From the NCBI RefSeq assembly GCF_900188435.1, contig NZ_FYFA01000002.1, forward strand, positions 310,001 to 374,000: 64,000 nt of DNA, read 5' to 3'. Shown one piece after another: positions 9,474 to 18,349 of this stretch (its first letter is position 1; each line of letters begins with the position of its first letter). The position numbers were made by a program, and so were the translations under genes. The notes beneath the pieces were generated by a model. The model worked only from the letters and a program-made list of their open reading frames with translations, searched no databases and had not been told where the DNA came from. Source of the stretch: Marinobacter sp. es.048. Lineage in GTDB: Bacteria; Pseudomonadota; Gammaproteobacteria; Pseudomonadales; Oleiphilaceae.

Positions 9474-9844
9474 GGTGCCCCCACAAAAGCTGACAGAGTA
9501 TGAATCGGAACCGGCGCCGCGCCATCCTCACGATAACGGGCAACCGTGACCTCTATCCGGCGCATCTTCGCCTCGGCAGTGGCGAGTATCGCTGTGGTCA
9601 CGCGCCAGCGGTAAGGTCCGAAATCGGTGTCCTTGGAGTTTTCGGAGATTCCCGGGATGTTTTCCTGAAGGCGGATTTCATTGATCCGATTATCCGCCAA
9701 CCAGCTGGCCAGGGTTTTGTCCCTCACCCGTTCATAGCTGGAAATGTACTGGCTGCCGACTTCGGCTGCCGCCGTTGCGATCAGGCCGAAAACCAGCAGA
9801 GCAATGAGCACTTCGATCAGGGTAAACCCTTTCTGCGTTCTCAC
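9470..9844 (-). CDS. gspI: Type II secretion minor pseudopilin I
   Basis: A 124-residue minor pseudopilin with leader QKGFTLIEVLIALLVFGL and the typical post-helix segment DKTLASWLADNRINEIRL found in GspI/XcpV. GspI starts tip assembly with GspJ and GspK in the inner membrane. It overlaps gspH by 4 bases and gspJ by 4 bases. Confidence 0.9.
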   Translation of the reverse strand: MRTQKGFTLIEVLIALLVFGLIATAAAEVGSQYISSYERVRDKTLASWLADNRINEIRLQENIPGISENSKDTDFGPYRWRVTTAILATAEAKMRRIEVTVARYREDGAAPVPIHTLSAFVGAP

Positions 9845-10371
9845 CCGCTGCTCCCCTCATCACCCGGCTTGCGCCACTCCATTGGCGACACACCATCCGA
9901 GGCCAACACATGCATCGTGTCTGACCCGTTGCCGATGGTGAATTCAAGCTCGAAGGGTGTTGTCTCGCCACTGGAAAAGAACACCACATCCGGGAGCAGA
10001 GTATCCTCGGAAGAAGCCAGTCTCGGCGCGTCGCTTTCAATAAACTCGGTAACGGTCAGCCATTCGGGGAGGCTTCGGGCCCGGAACATGCGTTCGCCAG
10101 AGGCTTTCCAGTCCCCGGTCTGATCCTGATATGCCACGAACTGGTAACCATCCTCTTCCAGCTTGAGGCCCAGTTCCAGGTTATTCAGCACCGCCTGTTC
10201 GGAAGCAGTCTGCATGAGCAGATACAGCTCCCGCACTTCGTTTTCCAGTTCCCGCTGCTGAGAGCTTCCCCCCATCGTGAACACGGCAAGAGACGCCAGC
10301 AGACCCACAACCACCAGGACCACCAGTATTTCTATGAGGGTGAAACCAGTCTGTCGGGATCTGACCTGCAC
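9841..10371 (-). CDS. gspH: Type II secretion minor pseudopilin H
   Basis: A 176-residue pseudopilin with leader QTGFTLIEILVVLVVVGLLA followed by LENEVRELYLLMQTASEQAVLNN, the GspH/FimT helix. GspH links the tip complex to the GspG filament. It begins 6 bases after the stop of gspG and overlaps gspI by 4 bases. Confidence 0.88.
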   Translation of the reverse strand: MQVRSRQTGFTLIEILVVLVVVGLLASLAVFTMGGSSQQRELENEVRELYLLMQTASEQAVLNNLELGLKLEEDGYQFVAYQDQTGDWKASGERMFRARSLPEWLTVTEFIESDAPRLASSEDTLLPDVVFFSSGETTPFELEFTIGNGSDTMHVLASDGVSPMEWRKPGDEGSSG

Positions 10372-10377
10372 AGTAAT

Positions 10378-10830
10378 TTAGCCCTCGGTATCCCAGACGC
10401 TGATATCGGCCGCGTCGCCGTCGCCGCCTTCCTGGCCATCGGAGCCGTAGGAATACAGATCATAGGGGCCCTCAGTGCCCGGGCTCACGTATTGGTATTC
10501 AGCTCCCCACGGGTCTTCCGGCACGTTCTTAAGGTAGCCGTCCGCGTTCCAGTTCTTCGGCTCCGGGGTGCCGCTGGGCTTGGAGACCAGCGCCTCAAGG
10601 CCCTGCTGGGTGGACGGGTAATGACTGTTATCCAGGCGGTAAAGGTCCAGAGCGTTGGCAATGTTGCTCAACTGGGTTTCCGCCACGGTGACTTTTGCCT
10701 GGTCACTCCGCCCCATGATATTTGGTGCCACGATGGCCACCAGAAGGCCCAGGATCACCATCACCACCATGATTTCGATCAGGGTAAAGCCGCGGCTGTT
10801 GTTATGTGTATTGAGGTTATTGATGGTCAT
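10378..10830 (-). CDS. gspG: Type II secretion major pseudopilin G
   Basis: The major pseudopilin, about 150 residues from this start. Leader SRGFTLIEIMVVMVILGLLVA is followed by the signature AETQLSNIANALDLYRLDN and the calcium-loop region YQYVSPGTEGPYDLYSYGSDG. I chose the ATG at 10830 because it gives a 14-residue leader and has a GTGAGA sequence just upstream. An ATG at 10902 is in frame and overlaps the gspF stop as ATGA, which would give an unusually long 38-residue leader. Starts at 10845, 10851 and 10860 are also possible. It polymerises into the pseudopilus that drives exoproteins through GspD. Confidence 0.88.
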   Translation of the reverse strand: MTINNLNTHNNSRGFTLIEIMVVMVILGLLVAIVAPNIMGRSDQAKVTVAETQLSNIANALDLYRLDNSHYPSTQQGLEALVSKPSGTPEPKNWNADGYLKNVPEDPWGAEYQYVSPGTEGPYDLYSYGSDGQEGGDGDAADISVWDTEG

Positions 10831-10898
10831 TGTCTCACTCGTCATTGGCATGGATTGCATTCGGTTCGGATTCGTCTGATGACAATCCGGCGCGGGTT

Positions 10899-12110
10899 TC
10901 ATCCCACGAGATTACTCATATTCAATATCGGCAGCATGATGGCCAGCACGATGATCAGCACCACCACGCCCATCACCAGTAACATCATTGGTTCGAATAG
11001 TCCCACAATGGCAGCAATCTTGGATTGCAGCGTGTTTTCCTGCATGCGGGCGGTCCGCTCCAGCATGCTGTCCAGCTCGCCACTGGCCTCCCCGCTGGCG
11101 ATCATGTGCAGCATCATCGGCGGGAAATACCCGGTCTGATCGAGGGAACGATGCAACGACCCGCCCTCACTGACTTTTCTGGCCGCGTCCCGCAATTCCT
11201 GCCGCAGGAAATCGTTGGAGAGCACCTCACCGGCAATGCGCATCGCCTCTACCAGCGGCACGCCACTGGTGGTCAAAATGCTCAGGGTACTGGCATACCG
11301 GGCAGTATTCACTCCACGGACCATTCCGGAAAACAGTGGCAGATGTAGCAGGCGTTTGTGAAACCGAAGTCGGAACCCGGGTTTGGTCAGGAAAAACCGG
11401 AACATCATCAGGCCGCCAACCAGCAATATAAACAGGTAGACACCGTAATCCGCCAGAAATTCCGACACCGCCAGCATCGCCATGGTCAGCGTTGGCAACT
11501 CCTGCCCCTGCTTCAGGAAAACATCAATGATATCCGGCACCACGTAGGTGAGCAGGAACACCACGATGGCAATGGCAACAATACTCAGGATGATGGGGTA
11601 GATTGCCGCCAGCTGAATTTTCTGGCGAGCCTCCTGGCGGTTTTCGGTGTAATCCGCCAGCCGATTGAGTACCAGATCGAGGTGGCCGGCGTGCTCACCG
11701 GCAGCAACGGTAGACCGGTACAGCCTCGGAAATGCCTTGGGGAACTCACCCAGGCTGTCTGCCAGGGTGTAACCTTCCATGACCTTGGCCCGGATAGCGA
11801 TCAGCATGCTGCGAATTCTTGGCTTTGGGGACTGCTGCGCTGCCGCAGAGAGTGCCTGCTCAATGGGAATGCCGGACTGAATCAGCGTTGCCAACTGGCG
11901 GGTAACCAGCGCCAGATCGGCAGCGGCCAGCGAACCCCGGCTGCTCAGCGGATTGCTTCGGGCCTGTTTCTCCGCTGCTGGCTCAACCGCCAGCGGCGTC
12001 AGGCCACGTTCCCGGAGCTGCTGGCGGACGGCTCTCGGTGCATCGGCCTCGACGACACCATGCTTCTGCTTGCCCCGGGCATCTAATGCCTTATATTCGT
12101 AAGCTGGCAT
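10899..12110 (-). CDS. gspF: Type II secretion inner-membrane platform protein F
   Basis: A 403-residue polytopic protein with two repeated T2SSF domains (about 70-195 and 273-395), each with LATLIQSGIPIEQAL- or LSILTTSGVPLVEAM-like helices, and three transmembrane segments (near 170-195, 220-240, 375-400). The first residues MPAYEYKALDARGKQKHGV are typical of GspF/PilC. It sits 3 bases after gspE and forms the inner-membrane platform on which GspE works. Confidence 0.93.
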   Translation of the reverse strand: MPAYEYKALDARGKQKHGVVEADAPRAVRQQLRERGLTPLAVEPAAEKQARSNPLSSRGSLAAADLALVTRQLATLIQSGIPIEQALSAAAQQSPKPRIRSMLIAIRAKVMEGYTLADSLGEFPKAFPRLYRSTVAAGEHAGHLDLVLNRLADYTENRQEARQKIQLAAIYPIILSIVAIAIVVFLLTYVVPDIIDVFLKQGQELPTLTMAMLAVSEFLADYGVYLFILLVGGLMMFRFFLTKPGFRLRFHKRLLHLPLFSGMVRGVNTARYASTLSILTTSGVPLVEAMRIAGEVLSNDFLRQELRDAARKVSEGGSLHRSLDQTGYFPPMMLHMIASGEASGELDSMLERTARMQENTLQSKIAAIVGLFEPMMLLVMGVVVLIIVLAIMLPILNMSNLVG

Positions 12111-12113
12111 GAT

Positions 12114-13622
12114 TTACTGGCCCCGGTGCGTAACGCGGAGTACTTCTTCCACCGTGGTCACACCATCCAGGATTTTCTGCACACCGTCTGCGTGAATACT
12201 CGGGCCATGTTGGCGAGCCACCTTTTCCAGATCCAGCTCGCCGGCACGTTTGTGGATCAGTGAGCTGATCTCTTCGGAGATCCCCACCACCTCATAGATA
12301 CCGATACGCCCACGGTAACCAAGCTGGTTGCAATGGCTACAACCCGTTGCCCGGTAAATATTGGGCGGATTGGCGGGATCCTGCTGCAGGAACTCGCAGT
12401 GCTCTTCTGTCGGTGTATAGGGCTCCCGGCATTCCTTACACAGAACCCGAACCAGTCGCTGGGCAACAATGCCTACCAGGCTTGATGAAATCAGGAAGGG
12501 CTCAATGCCCATATCCATAAGCCGGGTGATGGCGCCAACGGCGGTGTTGGTGTGCAGTGTGGAAAGTACCAGGTGACCGGTCAGACTCGCCTGTACCGCA
12601 ATCTCTGCCGTCTCCAGATCCCGGATCTCACCGATCATAACCACGTCAGGATCCTGACGCAGAATGGCCCGAAGACCGCGGGCAAAGGTCATGTCCACTT
12701 TGGTGTTGACCTGGGTCTGGCCAATACCCGGCAGGTTATATTCGATGGGATCTTCAACGGTCAAAATGTTGCGGCTGCGATCGTTTATTTCCTGCAGCGA
12801 GGCATAGAGTGTGGTGGATTTACCGGAACCGGTCGGGCCAGTCACCAGCAGGATCCCATAAGGACGGTAAATCAGTTTGCGCAGAACTTTCAGGTCACGC
12901 CCTGCCATGCCCAGGGATTCAAGCCGTATGGCACCTGCCTGCTTGTCCAGCAAACGCAGAACCACACGTTCACCGCTTGAAGACGGCATGGTCGACACCC
13001 GGATATCCACTTCCCGACCGGCTACCCTCAGCGCAATCCGGCCATCCTGCGGCACCCGCTTCTCGGCAATGTCCAGCTTCGCCATAACCTTGATCCGGGA
13101 CACCAGCAACGGGGCCAGCGCCCGCTTGGGCTCAACTACTTCTCTGAGCACGCCATCCACCCGAAAGCGAACCACCAGTCGCTTCTCATAGGTTTCAATG
13201 TGAACGTCCGAAGCACTGGTTTTAACCGCCTCGGTCAGGATGGCGTTAATCAGCCGGATAATCGGAGCATCGTCTTCCTGCTCAAGCAGGTCCTCGGTTT
13301 CCGGCACCGAATCCGCCAGGGAAGCTAGATCCATGTCGTCGCCGATCCCCTCCACCATCTGCATGGCTTCGGCGGAATCATTCTGATACGCAGAGTTCAG
13401 GGCCTGATCGAACCGGTCCGGATCAATGGTGGCAAAACGGGCGCGACCGCCACTGATACGGTTCGCTTCCGCCAGCGCAGAATGGGAGGCTCCGGGACGA
13501 ACCAGAATAACCGGCTCGCCGGCATCCGAACGGGTCAGGATCACTCCGTTGCGCTTGGCAAAAGTAAACGGAAGACGGCCCAGCGGAGCATCCTGCGGCT
13601 GAAGTTCTGTGTCTGTGGTCAA
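12114..13622 (-). CDS. gspE: Type II secretion ATPase E
   Basis: A 502-residue AAA+-like hexameric ATPase that powers pseudopilus assembly. The Walker A motif is GPTGSGKSTT, the Asp box VEDPIEYNLPGIGQ, the Walker B region DPDVVMIGEIRD and the His box LVLSTLHTNTA. A four-cysteine zinc module (CKECREPY then CSHCNQLG), typical of GspE and PilB, lies near residue 400. It is the first gene of the minus-strand operon and lacks the long N1 domain of some homologues. Confidence 0.93.
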   Translation of the reverse strand: MTTDTELQPQDAPLGRLPFTFAKRNGVILTRSDAGEPVILVRPGASHSALAEANRISGGRARFATIDPDRFDQALNSAYQNDSAEAMQMVEGIGDDMDLASLADSVPETEDLLEQEDDAPIIRLINAILTEAVKTSASDVHIETYEKRLVVRFRVDGVLREVVEPKRALAPLLVSRIKVMAKLDIAEKRVPQDGRIALRVAGREVDIRVSTMPSSSGERVVLRLLDKQAGAIRLESLGMAGRDLKVLRKLIYRPYGILLVTGPTGSGKSTTLYASLQEINDRSRNILTVEDPIEYNLPGIGQTQVNTKVDMTFARGLRAILRQDPDVVMIGEIRDLETAEIAVQASLTGHLVLSTLHTNTAVGAITRLMDMGIEPFLISSSLVGIVAQRLVRVLCKECREPYTPTEEHCEFLQQDPANPPNIYRATGCSHCNQLGYRGRIGIYEVVGISEEISSLIHKRAGELDLEKVARQHGPSIHADGVQKILDGVTTVEEVLRVTHRGQ

Positions 13623-13787
13623 GGTCGTCCTCTTTCGTGAAACCCTTTTCGATTCAACTAATTCAGAAAGGCTACCACAGGATATGGACCCGCTGAATAA
13701 CTCGATACACTATACTCCCAATAAAACGTTGCAGTCTGATAACCTGTGAGCTTTTCCCGGCCCACAAACTTGCATTCAGGATAATCA
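13623..13787. promoter_or_regulatory. Divergent control region of gspE and gspC
   Basis: This 165-base gap separates the divergent starts of gspE and gspC. It is AT-richer than both genes. On the plus strand TATACT at 13711-13716 is a candidate -10 box for gspC, but no good -35 was found 16-18 bases upstream. No clear operator palindrome was seen. Confidence 0.35.
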
Positions 13788-14438
13788 ATGCTCCTAAACA
13801 ATGAACGGTTTCCCCTGATCCTCGCGCTCGTGGCAGGGGCCGCCATGGTCGCCCTGACAGCCTGGCAGGGTTACCGTTTCTGGCAAATGGAAGGCCAGCA
13901 GGGGCAGTACAATAGCGTACAGCCACTGGTTTCCGACCCGGCGGCCGGTCGTGAGCCACCCAGCGTGGACCTGTCCTCCCTGGATCTGTTCGGAGCCGAA
14001 TCCGGCGAAAGCGCGCCGGTAGAAATGGATACCGAGAACCTCCCGGAAACCAACCTCCGACTGTTCCTTCGGGGCGTTCTGGCCGCAGATGGTGATTTTC
14101 CGGGTAGCGCGCTGATCGAAGATGACAAGAGCAAAACCGAAGCTTACCTGGTGGGTGACGAACTGCCCGGTAATGCGACACTGCGCTCGGTACATCCGAA
14201 CCGGGTGATCATTGAACGTTCCGGCAAACTCGAGAACCTCTATTTCCCGGAATCCGAAGACCGCAGCGGCATGTCCTTCACAGCCGGCCAGCAGGAAGAG
14301 CCCGCGCCTGCCGTCCAACAGGCTGCATCCCCCTCACCCTCGAGAGTGCCCGCTTCCGCCAACAGCGATGAACAGCGCCGGGAGGAAATCCGCCGGCGCC
14401 TTGAGCAGCTCAGGGAACGCCTACGGAACAATAACTGA
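13788..14438 (+). CDS. gspC: Type II secretion system protein C (XcpP type, no PDZ)
   Basis: A 216-residue inner-membrane protein with one transmembrane helix (about 8-27) and a periplasmic homology region (about 80-155) with NLRLFLRGVLAADG and LVGDELPGNATLRSVHPNRVI, the part that binds the N-domain of GspD. There is no PDZ domain. After a Pro/Ala/Ser linker it ends in a basic-acidic heptad-like helix (RREEIRRRLEQLRERL), as in XcpP of Pseudomonas, which has a coiled coil instead of PDZ. gspD, which often follows, is not here; the next gene is a decayed lapG 8 bases downstream. Confidence 0.85.
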   Translation: MLLNNERFPLILALVAGAAMVALTAWQGYRFWQMEGQQGQYNSVQPLVSDPAAGREPPSVDLSSLDLFGAESGESAPVEMDTENLPETNLRLFLRGVLAADGDFPGSALIEDDKSKTEAYLVGDELPGNATLRSVHPNRVIIERSGKLENLYFPESEDRSGMSFTAGQQEEPAPAVQQAASPSPSRVPASANSDEQRREEIRRRLEQLRERLRNNN

Positions 14439-14446
14439 GGCGCGCT

Positions 14447-14997
14447 ATGGAAACGGCCGCTACCCAGATACGCCGACGTTCCAGTCTTCCGCCTGCGTTA
14501 CTGTTGCTGGTGTCCATTGTGGGTGCCTTTGAACTCAGCTCCGGCTAGTCAACTCCTTCTTCAACCGGGTCACTTTTGTCGGCGATATCCGTCACTGGGG
14601 CGAAGAAGACTATTGGGCAACCCCGGTGAAATTGCTAACCACCAACGGCGGCAATTGGGAGGATTTCTCCATCGCCAAATACCTGACCCTCAAGTCCATG
14701 GGCGTGCCCGATGACCAGCTGCGGATTGTGTATGTCAAAGCCCTGGAGTTGAACCAGGCCCACATGGTGTTGGCATGGTACCCGGAGCCGGACGCAGATC
14801 CGTTGATCCTGGACAATCTTATAACTTACATTAAAACTGAATTTCAACATACTGATATTTAATCTGTTTACAGATTCAATGGCGAAGGTCTCTGACTCAA
14901 CCAGTCGGGCGGAGCGCGTACCCATATCGGGGAAGCCGGAAGGCTTTCCCGGTGGCAGGACCTGAACAGTCGACTGACAGAATCTCTCCGGCCCTGA
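14447..14997 (+). pseudogene. lapG: Decayed LapG-type periplasmic cysteine protease
   Basis: Intact LapG is a transglutaminase-like cysteine protease (BTLCP) that releases large LapA-type adhesins when c-di-GMP is low. Here the ATG at 14447 opens a signal-peptide-like frame that hits TAG at 14546. Shifting by one base (as if one C was lost near 14545) restores family sequence: RVTFVGDIRHWGEEDYWATP, then FSIAKYLTLKSMGVPDDQ, QAHMVLAWY and LILDNL. The catalytic Cys, expected just before the ED of this motif, is Trp (TGG at 14656-14658, in GGNWEDF); the His and Asp positions are kept. The frame then meets TAA at 14860 and TGA at 14893 but continues as family-like C-terminus (RFNGEGL, then LSRWQDLNSRL) to TGA at 14995-14997. 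Four separate lesions make it a pseudogene. Confidence 0.85.
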
Positions 14998-15119
14998 GGT
15001 CCATTGCGAAAAATCTTCTGGCGGCAAATGACAGCGCGACTGGCGCCAAGCGACATCTGCACAAGGCGCCGACCCGCTAGAATGCTTCACATTATTTCTT
15101 AACCCGGAGACTTAGACAC

Positions 15120-16724
15120 ATGCGACGCTGGAACGGCTGGGGCGACGAGGGATTCAATCTGGCAATGCCGAAACAGGGCCAGGACTTTCTGGCATCGCGC
15201 ATCGGAAGTTGCCAGCCTCTGGCGGACGCGACCCTGGAATCTGTTTGCGCAAAAGTACCGGAAACCCGCCTTAGCCGGCCGGCAGAGCTGGAATCGCTGA
15301 TTGATACAGGCCCGGAAACACGCGTGCGGCATGCCCGCGGCCAGAGTCTTGCGGACTGGCTGGCCATGCGCAGCGGCGAGTTTGGCGTATTCCCGGATGG
15401 CGTTACCTACCCCACCACCAGCGAAGAGGTTCAAACCCTGCTCTCCTGGGCCGCGGAGCAGCACATTCACCTGATTCCCTACGGAGGCGGCACCAGTGTC
15501 GCCGGGCACATAAATCCGGTGGATAAAGGCCAGCCATTGCTGACCGTGGACATGAGCCGGATGAATCGCCTGCTGGATCTGGACCCGGACAGCCAGATCG
15601 CGACGTTTGGTGCGGGAACGCCCGGGCCACTGGTAGAGTCCCAACTCCGGGCCCATGGCTACACACTCGGGCATTTTCCCCAGTCTTTCGAGCTTTCCAC
15701 CGTCGGCGGCTGGGTGGCCTCCCGATCCAGTGGCCAGCAATCCCTGCGCTATGGCCGCATTGAACAACTCTTTGCCGGTGGCCGGGTCGAAACCCTTAAA
15801 GGCACCCTCACCCTGCCAACCATACCCGCCTCCAGCGCCGGCCCGGATATCCGGGAAATGGTTCTGGGCTCCGAAGGCCGTATCGGACTGATCACCGAAG
15901 TGAAGGTTCGGGTAACCCCGCTTCCGGAGCACGAGAGCTTTCATGTGGTGTTTTTCCCGGACTGGCACAGCGCCCGCACCGCCAGCCGCTTGCTGGTGCA
16001 GAACCGCACCCAGCTGTCCATGCTCAGGCTCAGTAATGCTGTAGAGACCGAAACCCAGCTCGCTCTGGCCGGCCATCCCCGACTGATCGGTATGCTCGAG
16101 CGCTTCCTGTCGCTCCGCGGCGCGAGAGACGGCAAATGCATGATGACCTTTGGCGTCACCGGCACCCGGCGCCAGACCAGGAACGCCCTGAAAGAGGCCC
16201 GCAGTATCTGCAAGGCCCAAAACGGCATCTATACCGGCACCCGGCTCGGCGACAAATGGGCGGCCAAGCGTTTTACCATGCCCTATCTGAGAGAGGCTCT
16301 CTGGCAGATGGGCTACGCGGTCGACACTCTGGAAACGGCCACTGACTGGGACAACGTCGATAATCTGCTGGGTCTGATCGAGACCAACCTGCGTGACGCC
16401 CTGAAAGACCAGCAGGAGAACACCCATGTGTTCACCCACCTCTCCCACTTCTACAGCCAGGGCTGCAGCATCTACACCACCTATGTGTTCCGGGTGGGCG
16501 ACAGCTACGAGGAAACTCTCGCGCGCTGGCAAACGCTCAAAACCAGCACCTCTGAACTGATCGTGAACAACCGCGGCACCATCAGCCATCAACACGGTGT
16601 CGGCAAGGATCACGCCCCCTATCTGCCGGTGGAAAAAGGCGAACTGGGAATGTTGGCTATACGCTCCCTGTGCAGCACCTTTGACCCGGACGCGATCCTG
16701 AACCCTGAAACACTGGTGAAATGA
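15120..16724 (+). CDS. FAD-binding oxidase, alkyl-dihydroxyacetonephosphate synthase-like
   Basis: A 534-residue flavoprotein of the VAO/PCMH superfamily. The N-terminal FAD domain has IPYGGGTSVAGHINP (about residues 120-134) and FPQSFELSTVGGWVASRSSGQQS, as in alkylglycerone-phosphate synthase (AGPS). The C-terminal domain has SHQHGVGKDHAPYL, where eukaryotic AGPS has a run of histidines essential for ether-bond formation. Its partners GlpD and an FGGY kinase make a glycerol-based substrate likely. It starts the operon, with SD-like GGAG about 11 bases before the ATG, and overlaps glpD by 4 bases. AGPS activity is unproved; a D-2-hydroxyacid dehydrogenase-like role is an alternative. Confidence 0.7.
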   Translation: MRRWNGWGDEGFNLAMPKQGQDFLASRIGSCQPLADATLESVCAKVPETRLSRPAELESLIDTGPETRVRHARGQSLADWLAMRSGEFGVFPDGVTYPTTSEEVQTLLSWAAEQHIHLIPYGGGTSVAGHINPVDKGQPLLTVDMSRMNRLLDLDPDSQIATFGAGTPGPLVESQLRAHGYTLGHFPQSFELSTVGGWVASRSSGQQSLRYGRIEQLFAGGRVETLKGTLTLPTIPASSAGPDIREMVLGSEGRIGLITEVKVRVTPLPEHESFHVVFFPDWHSARTASRLLVQNRTQLSMLRLSNAVETETQLALAGHPRLIGMLERFLSLRGARDGKCMMTFGVTGTRRQTRNALKEARSICKAQNGIYTGTRLGDKWAAKRFTMPYLREALWQMGYAVDTLETATDWDNVDNLLGLIETNLRDALKDQQENTHVFTHLSHFYSQGCSIYTTYVFRVGDSYEETLARWQTLKTSTSELIVNNRGTISHQHGVGKDHAPYLPVEKGELGMLAIRSLCSTFDPDAILNPETLVK

Positions 16725-18349
16725 GCGCGACGCTGAATGGGAGCCCCAATATGACCCGGACTGAAATCCTTAATGCGCTGCGTTCAGGGACCAACGAGTT
16801 TGATGTGGTGGTGGTCGGCGGCGGTATTACCGGCGCCGGCGTGGCCCGGGAAGCAGCAGGCAGCGGGCTGCGCACGCTCTTGGTGGAACAGAAGGACTTT
16901 TCCTGGGGCACCTCCAGCCGCTCCTCGAAGATGGTGCACGGTGGCCTCCGGTACCTGGGCAGCGGGCATTACGGTCTTACCCGGGACGCCGTGCGCGAGC
17001 GGGAACGACTGATGGCGGAAGCACCGGGGTTAATTGAGCCCCTGCGCTTCATCATGCCGCACTTCAAAGGCCAGTTCCCCGGACCGCGCCTGTTTCAGAC
17101 ACTGCTTCGGGTTTACGACTTTATTGCCCGCAACCGGAGCCGCCACTTTCTGACCCCGGCCGAATCCATGCTCTGGGTGCCGGGCCTGACGGGCGAAAAA
17201 CTCGCCGGCGCCAGCGGTTTTACCGATGCGGTCACCGACGACTCGCGATTGGTCCTGCGCCTGATTGCCGAAGCCCGGCGGGACGGAGCCATGTGCCTCA
17301 ATTACACACGAGCCGATGAAATAAAGCGCAGCAACGGCGATGTATCCGGCTTGCTGATTCAGGCAGAGGAAAACGATACGCCCATTGAGGTCTTCGCGCC
17401 CCTGGTAATCAATGCCACCGGTGCCTGGGCAGATCGACTGCAGTCCAGCAAGACCTCTGAAGACACCATGCACATTCGGCCCCTGCGTGGCAGCCATCTC
17501 GTGCTGCCCTGGTCCAGCCTGCCGGTGTCCTGTTCGGTTTCCCTCTTCCATCCGGAAGATGGCCGCCCGGTGTTTGCCTTCCCATGGCTGGGCACCACCG
17601 TTCTCGGCACCACCGACATCGACCATGAGGGCAATCTGGATCAGGAGCCGGTGATTTCTGAATCCGAAACCGCCTACCTGCTTGAGATCGCCTCACGATT
17701 ATTTCCGGGCAGCCCCATTACCCGAAGCGACATCCTTTCAACCTGGGCCGGCGTGAGGCCGGTGGTAACCGATGGCACGGGTAAGGCACCGTCCAAGGAA
17801 AACCGGGAACACGCACTTCGGGTGAATCGGGGGCTGGTCAGCATTGCCGGCGGCAAGCTCACCACCTTCCGGGTCATCGCCCGCGAGGCGCTCACCCGGG
17901 GGCTTGGCGAAGACGCCAGCAAGGTTCTGCGGCGAGCATCCAAACCGGTGTTCCAGAGAACAGAATACCCCTCAAGGCCAGCCGCCATTAGCCATCAGTG
18001 CTGGCAGCGACTCCAGGGGTTCTATGGCCCCGAGCTTGAACAACTCGTTGCTTCAGGCCCTATGGAGCCTGTCACTCCGAACCGGACCTCCGACCTGCTC
18101 TGGGCAGAGCTCTGCTGGGCATGCCAGCATGAAGATGTGCAGCATCTGGATGACCTGCTTCTGCGACGAACACGGTTGGGCCTGATCCTGCCGAATGCTG
18201 GCAACGCCCTATTGCCAGAGATCCGCAGTCATTGCCAGCCTCTGCTTGGCTGGGATGACCAACGATGGGAAGAGGAGCAGGCCCGCTACCTGGCCATCTA
18301 TCACAACGCCTACTCGCTGCCGCCCGGGGAGGCCACTGATGCCAGCTGA
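16721..18349 (+). CDS. glpD: FAD-dependent glycerol-3-phosphate dehydrogenase
   Basis: A 542-residue membrane-associated flavoenzyme that oxidises glycerol-3-phosphate to dihydroxyacetone phosphate and passes electrons to quinone. The FAD motif is VVVGGGITGAGVAREAAGSG and the GlpD signature SSRSSKMVHGGLRYL follows directly; INATGAWAD and IAGGKLTTFRVIAREAL are further family marks. The C-terminal accessory domain is present, so length is normal. It overlaps the genes on both sides (4 bases upstream, 11 bases downstream), so all three are translated from one message. It could be a paralogue dedicated to this operon, as the usual glpFK partners are absent. Confidence 0.87.
   Translation: MSATLNGSPNMTRTEILNALRSGTNEFDVVVVGGGITGAGVAREAAGSGLRTLLVEQKDFSWGTSSRSSKMVHGGLRYLGSGHYGLTRDAVRERERLMAEAPGLIEPLRFIMPHFKGQFPGPRLFQTLLRVYDFIARNRSRHFLTPAESMLWVPGLTGEKLAGASGFTDAVTDDSRLVLRLIAEARRDGAMCLNYTRADEIKRSNGDVSGLLIQAEENDTPIEVFAPLVINATGAWADRLQSSKTSEDTMHIRPLRGSHLVLPWSSLPVSCSVSLFHPEDGRPVFAFPWLGTTVLGTTDIDHEGNLDQEPVISESETAYLLEIASRLFPGSPITRSDILSTWAGVRPVVTDGTGKAPSKENREHALRVNRGLVSIAGGKLTTFRVIAREALTRGLGEDASKVLRRASKPVFQRTEYPSRPAAISHQCWQRLQGFYGPELEQLVASGPMEPVTPNRTSDLLWAELCWACQHEDVQHLDDLLLRRTRLGLILPNAGNALLPEIRSHCQPLLGWDDQRWEEEQARYLAIYHNAYSLPPGEATDAS

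Noticed and set aside
15099..16613. Long minus-strand frame opposite the FAD-binding oxidase
   Set aside because: It is a GC-driven shadow of a clear flavoprotein gene; its translation is low in recognisable motifs and has no Shine-Dalgarno site.
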